This document shows positions 61,990-64,000 of a stretch of 64,000 nucleotides of DNA, piece after piece; the first letter of the stretch is position 1; each line of letters opens with the position of its first letter. A model generated the notes under the pieces. The model saw only the letters and a list, made by a program, of their open reading frames with translations, was not told where the DNA came from and made no database searches. The position numbers and the translations under genes are program-made. This DNA comes from Chionis minor (lineage: Eukaryota; Chordata; Aves; Charadriiformes; Chionididae). The stretch covers positions 186,001 to 250,000 of the forward strand of contig VZSF01000860.1 in the NCBI GenBank assembly GCA_013398295.1. The letters run 5' to 3'.

Positions 61990-62340
61990 TGTCTTTGGAT
62001 TGAATAGTATTATGACAGCAATTGCAATCAACTTTCAGCACGAGCACGTCATTTTTTAAAAAAAACTAGTACATAGTTTTATTTTAAATCATACCGAATG
62101 GGACACAAACTTGTGAGAAGAATATTGTTATATTTTTTAATATTTGACTGTGATTAAATTTGCAGTGCAGACAACAAATTATGAACAGCAAATAATTTGC
62201 AAGCATTCCATAGGCTGCTACAATGCATAAAATGTGTATTTCTAAATGATTAAATGATGATTCCTATGCTGTGAATAATGATTTCTGGACAGTTCACAAA
62301 CAGATAAATTTAGTGGTATTAATTGATTGCTGTAGATAAT
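61990..62340. promoter_or_regulatory. candidate conserved regulatory element, POU/homeodomain-like sites
   Basis: This AT-rich block has an inverted repeat GCAAAT-a-ATTTGC at 62188-62200, resembling paired half-octamer (POU) sites. Several TGATTAAAT/AATGATT words follow at about 62252-62285. Base composition differs from random AT-rich DNA mainly in the clustering of these words. No evidence of function can be derived from a single sequence. Confidence 0.25.
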
Positions 62341-64000
62341 TCTCTCAGTTCAATCACTCATCATTTGGACAGAATTTAAATTCATAACTAGTACTGTAAG
62401 TGTTTGAAATCCATTGAAGATGCCCTCAGACAATCTAGGCCTCCTCCTATGAGAGTTCTTAGTTTAGTCTGATTTTTTCATGTTTGGTTTATGTGTTTGT
62501 TGCTATTATTTGCAGAATGTTCTTGATGGCATTTATGTTTATTTTGAACAAAAATATTACCTTAGCCCTTAAAGGCAGGATAACATTATTTATTTTTATG
62601 TAATATAATTTTTATGTTTAAGCTTAATCTTTATTAGTATTTGTAACTTTCCTGCGAACAATTCTCAGCACATAATTAGATTGTGTTGACTGCTGCTTCT
62701 TGTTCCAGCTGATGATTAGAAATTGTACTGAATTCAAAACATTTCCAGCTCAAGGAGAAAGTTTCATTCACAGACTAATATGTGGTTGGATCCTTCGTCC
62801 TTACTTTTTAATGTTTTCAATAGGTGCCTCTGGGCAAACTAGAAGTACTAATAAATAGGATAGATAAAGAAAACTATCAAAACCCAGCTGAAATAGCTAC
62901 AGAAAAGCAATCAAAAACATTTGCCAGTGCTCTGGAAAATTAGACATTCATTACAAACTCACTGCACAGTGTAACTGTGAAGCAATAAGATCACTTACAT
63001 GCAAAAATGGATTGCTTCATAAGACTTCGTTTGTAATCTGAACGTTTATATAAAGGCCAAATATTCTCCAAAGAGATTAAACTCACCTGGGTCCCAGTCT
63101 CTGCTATGACTTCAGAAAATGAAATGTGTTGATTCACGAGTGTTACAAGCTACAGAAAACGAGCCTAGCTAAAAGCACCAAGAAAAGCTGTCCTAGGAAG
63201 TTGCATTCACTTACAGAGTGGTTTGGCTAGCCTGAAGGGGTAGTTTGTTTTTTTTTTTTAATAAACTAAAAACAAATGTATGAGACATTGGGGACCCTGG
63301 CATTTTAGTCTGGTGCCAACGCTGTTTAGATCAGATTTCAAGTCTCCATGTCCCTAAGAGTGAACTTGTGACTGACGGTAACAGAGCGTGCCAGGAGGAG
63401 CAGAGGAGGAAACCCTTGTGCTGATCTTGAAAAAGCATTTGGAGAGAGCATGAGGCTGTCAGTGGCCTCTGGATGCTAATGCGGCAGCCTGCAGCTGAAC
63501 AGAGGTAGCACTCTTTCTAGCCAAGAGTCAACAGAGAAGTTTGTGGCAAAGGTCGTACAGGAGGAAGCAAAACGGAGCAGGGAGTGCAGCCGTAGTGCAC
63601 TTTGGTGGCAGACAGACCAACAGAGGTACCAGACGTGGAGGGACAAATTAGGGTTCTTTATTACCAACATGAGGGAAAGCCACCACATCAATTAATAAGT
63701 AGCTGGGTGAGATGCTAGGAGCAAAGGTGAGGAGGCTTCTAAGACTTTTATCAGTGAAAGGAAAAGCCTTTCTTGGAGAGACAGCGCAGCAGGCTAAGAA
63801 GTTGTGCAATATTGCTTTTGTTAGTGAGTGGAGGATTATGGCCGCTTCTAGATATGAAAAAGCCTTGCCAACAGGTACTGAGGGACGCCGGAGGGTTTCT
63901 GGCTGGTGGGCATCTGGAAGAAAAGGTCCCTGGATGTGGTATGTGTGCTCTGCAGGTTAAGGACTGCTGACCATCTTACATCTGCCCCTGGTTCTGTACA
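62341..64000. other. non-coding stretch, GC rising at the right end
   Basis: AT-rich to about 63.3 kb, then more GC and purine-rich to the end. Short frames near 63476-63970 lie on both strands and are unrecognised. The right end may approach a gene or a GC-richer isochore segment, but nothing in it can be named. Confidence 0.5.

Noticed and set aside
1..64000. CRISPR array, operons, prophage, or other prokaryotic system.
   Set aside because: No spaced identical repeats, no tightly packed genes and no bacterial ribosome-binding context; CR1 elements show this is bird nuclear DNA.

Overview
This window looks like non-coding nuclear DNA from a bird, either intergenic or deep intronic. The main evidence is CR1 LINE retrotransposons. 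Three copies carry the typical avian CR1 3' end (octamer-like ATTCTATG / CATAGAAT tails and the downstream 'tccaacccaa' type 3' UTR). At least two much older CR1 relics are also present. The sequence is AT-rich and has no bacterial-style gene packing, no rRNA and no convincing tRNA. Open frames are short and scattered in all six frames, as expected by chance. One unresolved base (N) beside a 26-base C run shows that this is an assembled draft sequence. The species cannot be named from the sequence alone.

Layout. Positions 1-5773 are unique AT-rich DNA with two long poly(C) tracts and a pyrimidine-rich patch. A relatively young 5'-truncated CR1 lies at 5774-6165 (+), with a small duplication at its 5' junction. 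Unique DNA follows to about 15.9 kb, including a slightly GC-richer patch at 9.4-9.9 kb. A CR1 on the minus strand lies at 15936-16356. A 23-bp minisatellite is at 17838-17947. An old MIR/L2-like SINE relic is at about 18440-18708. A third CR1 (minus) is at 20324-20565. A very old CR1 reverse-transcriptase-region relic (+) is at about 24000-24665. Two weaker MIR-like fragments are near 29.4 and 32.5 kb. A possible signal-peptide exon is at 33850-33904. A homeodomain/SOX-motif-rich AT block is at about 42.04-42.48 kb. An old CR1 3' relic (minus) is at about 52625-53080, followed directly by a leucine-codon-like trinucleotide repeat at 53318-53403. An isolated CpG cluster with a splice-donor-like site is at about 56.36-56.60 kb. 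A second AT-rich, conserved-element-like block is at about 62.1-62.3 kb.

No protein-coding gene can be called with confidence. The only frame clearly derived from a known protein is the last ~80 codons of CR1 ORF2 in the 5.8-6.1 kb copy. The most gene-like signals are the 55-nt signal-peptide exon with a phase-1 donor at 33.85 kb and the CpG cluster at 56.4 kb. Both are hypotheses. I found no evidence of a novel multi-gene system. The most useful observations concern retrotransposon history, the minisatellite, and candidate regulatory elements.
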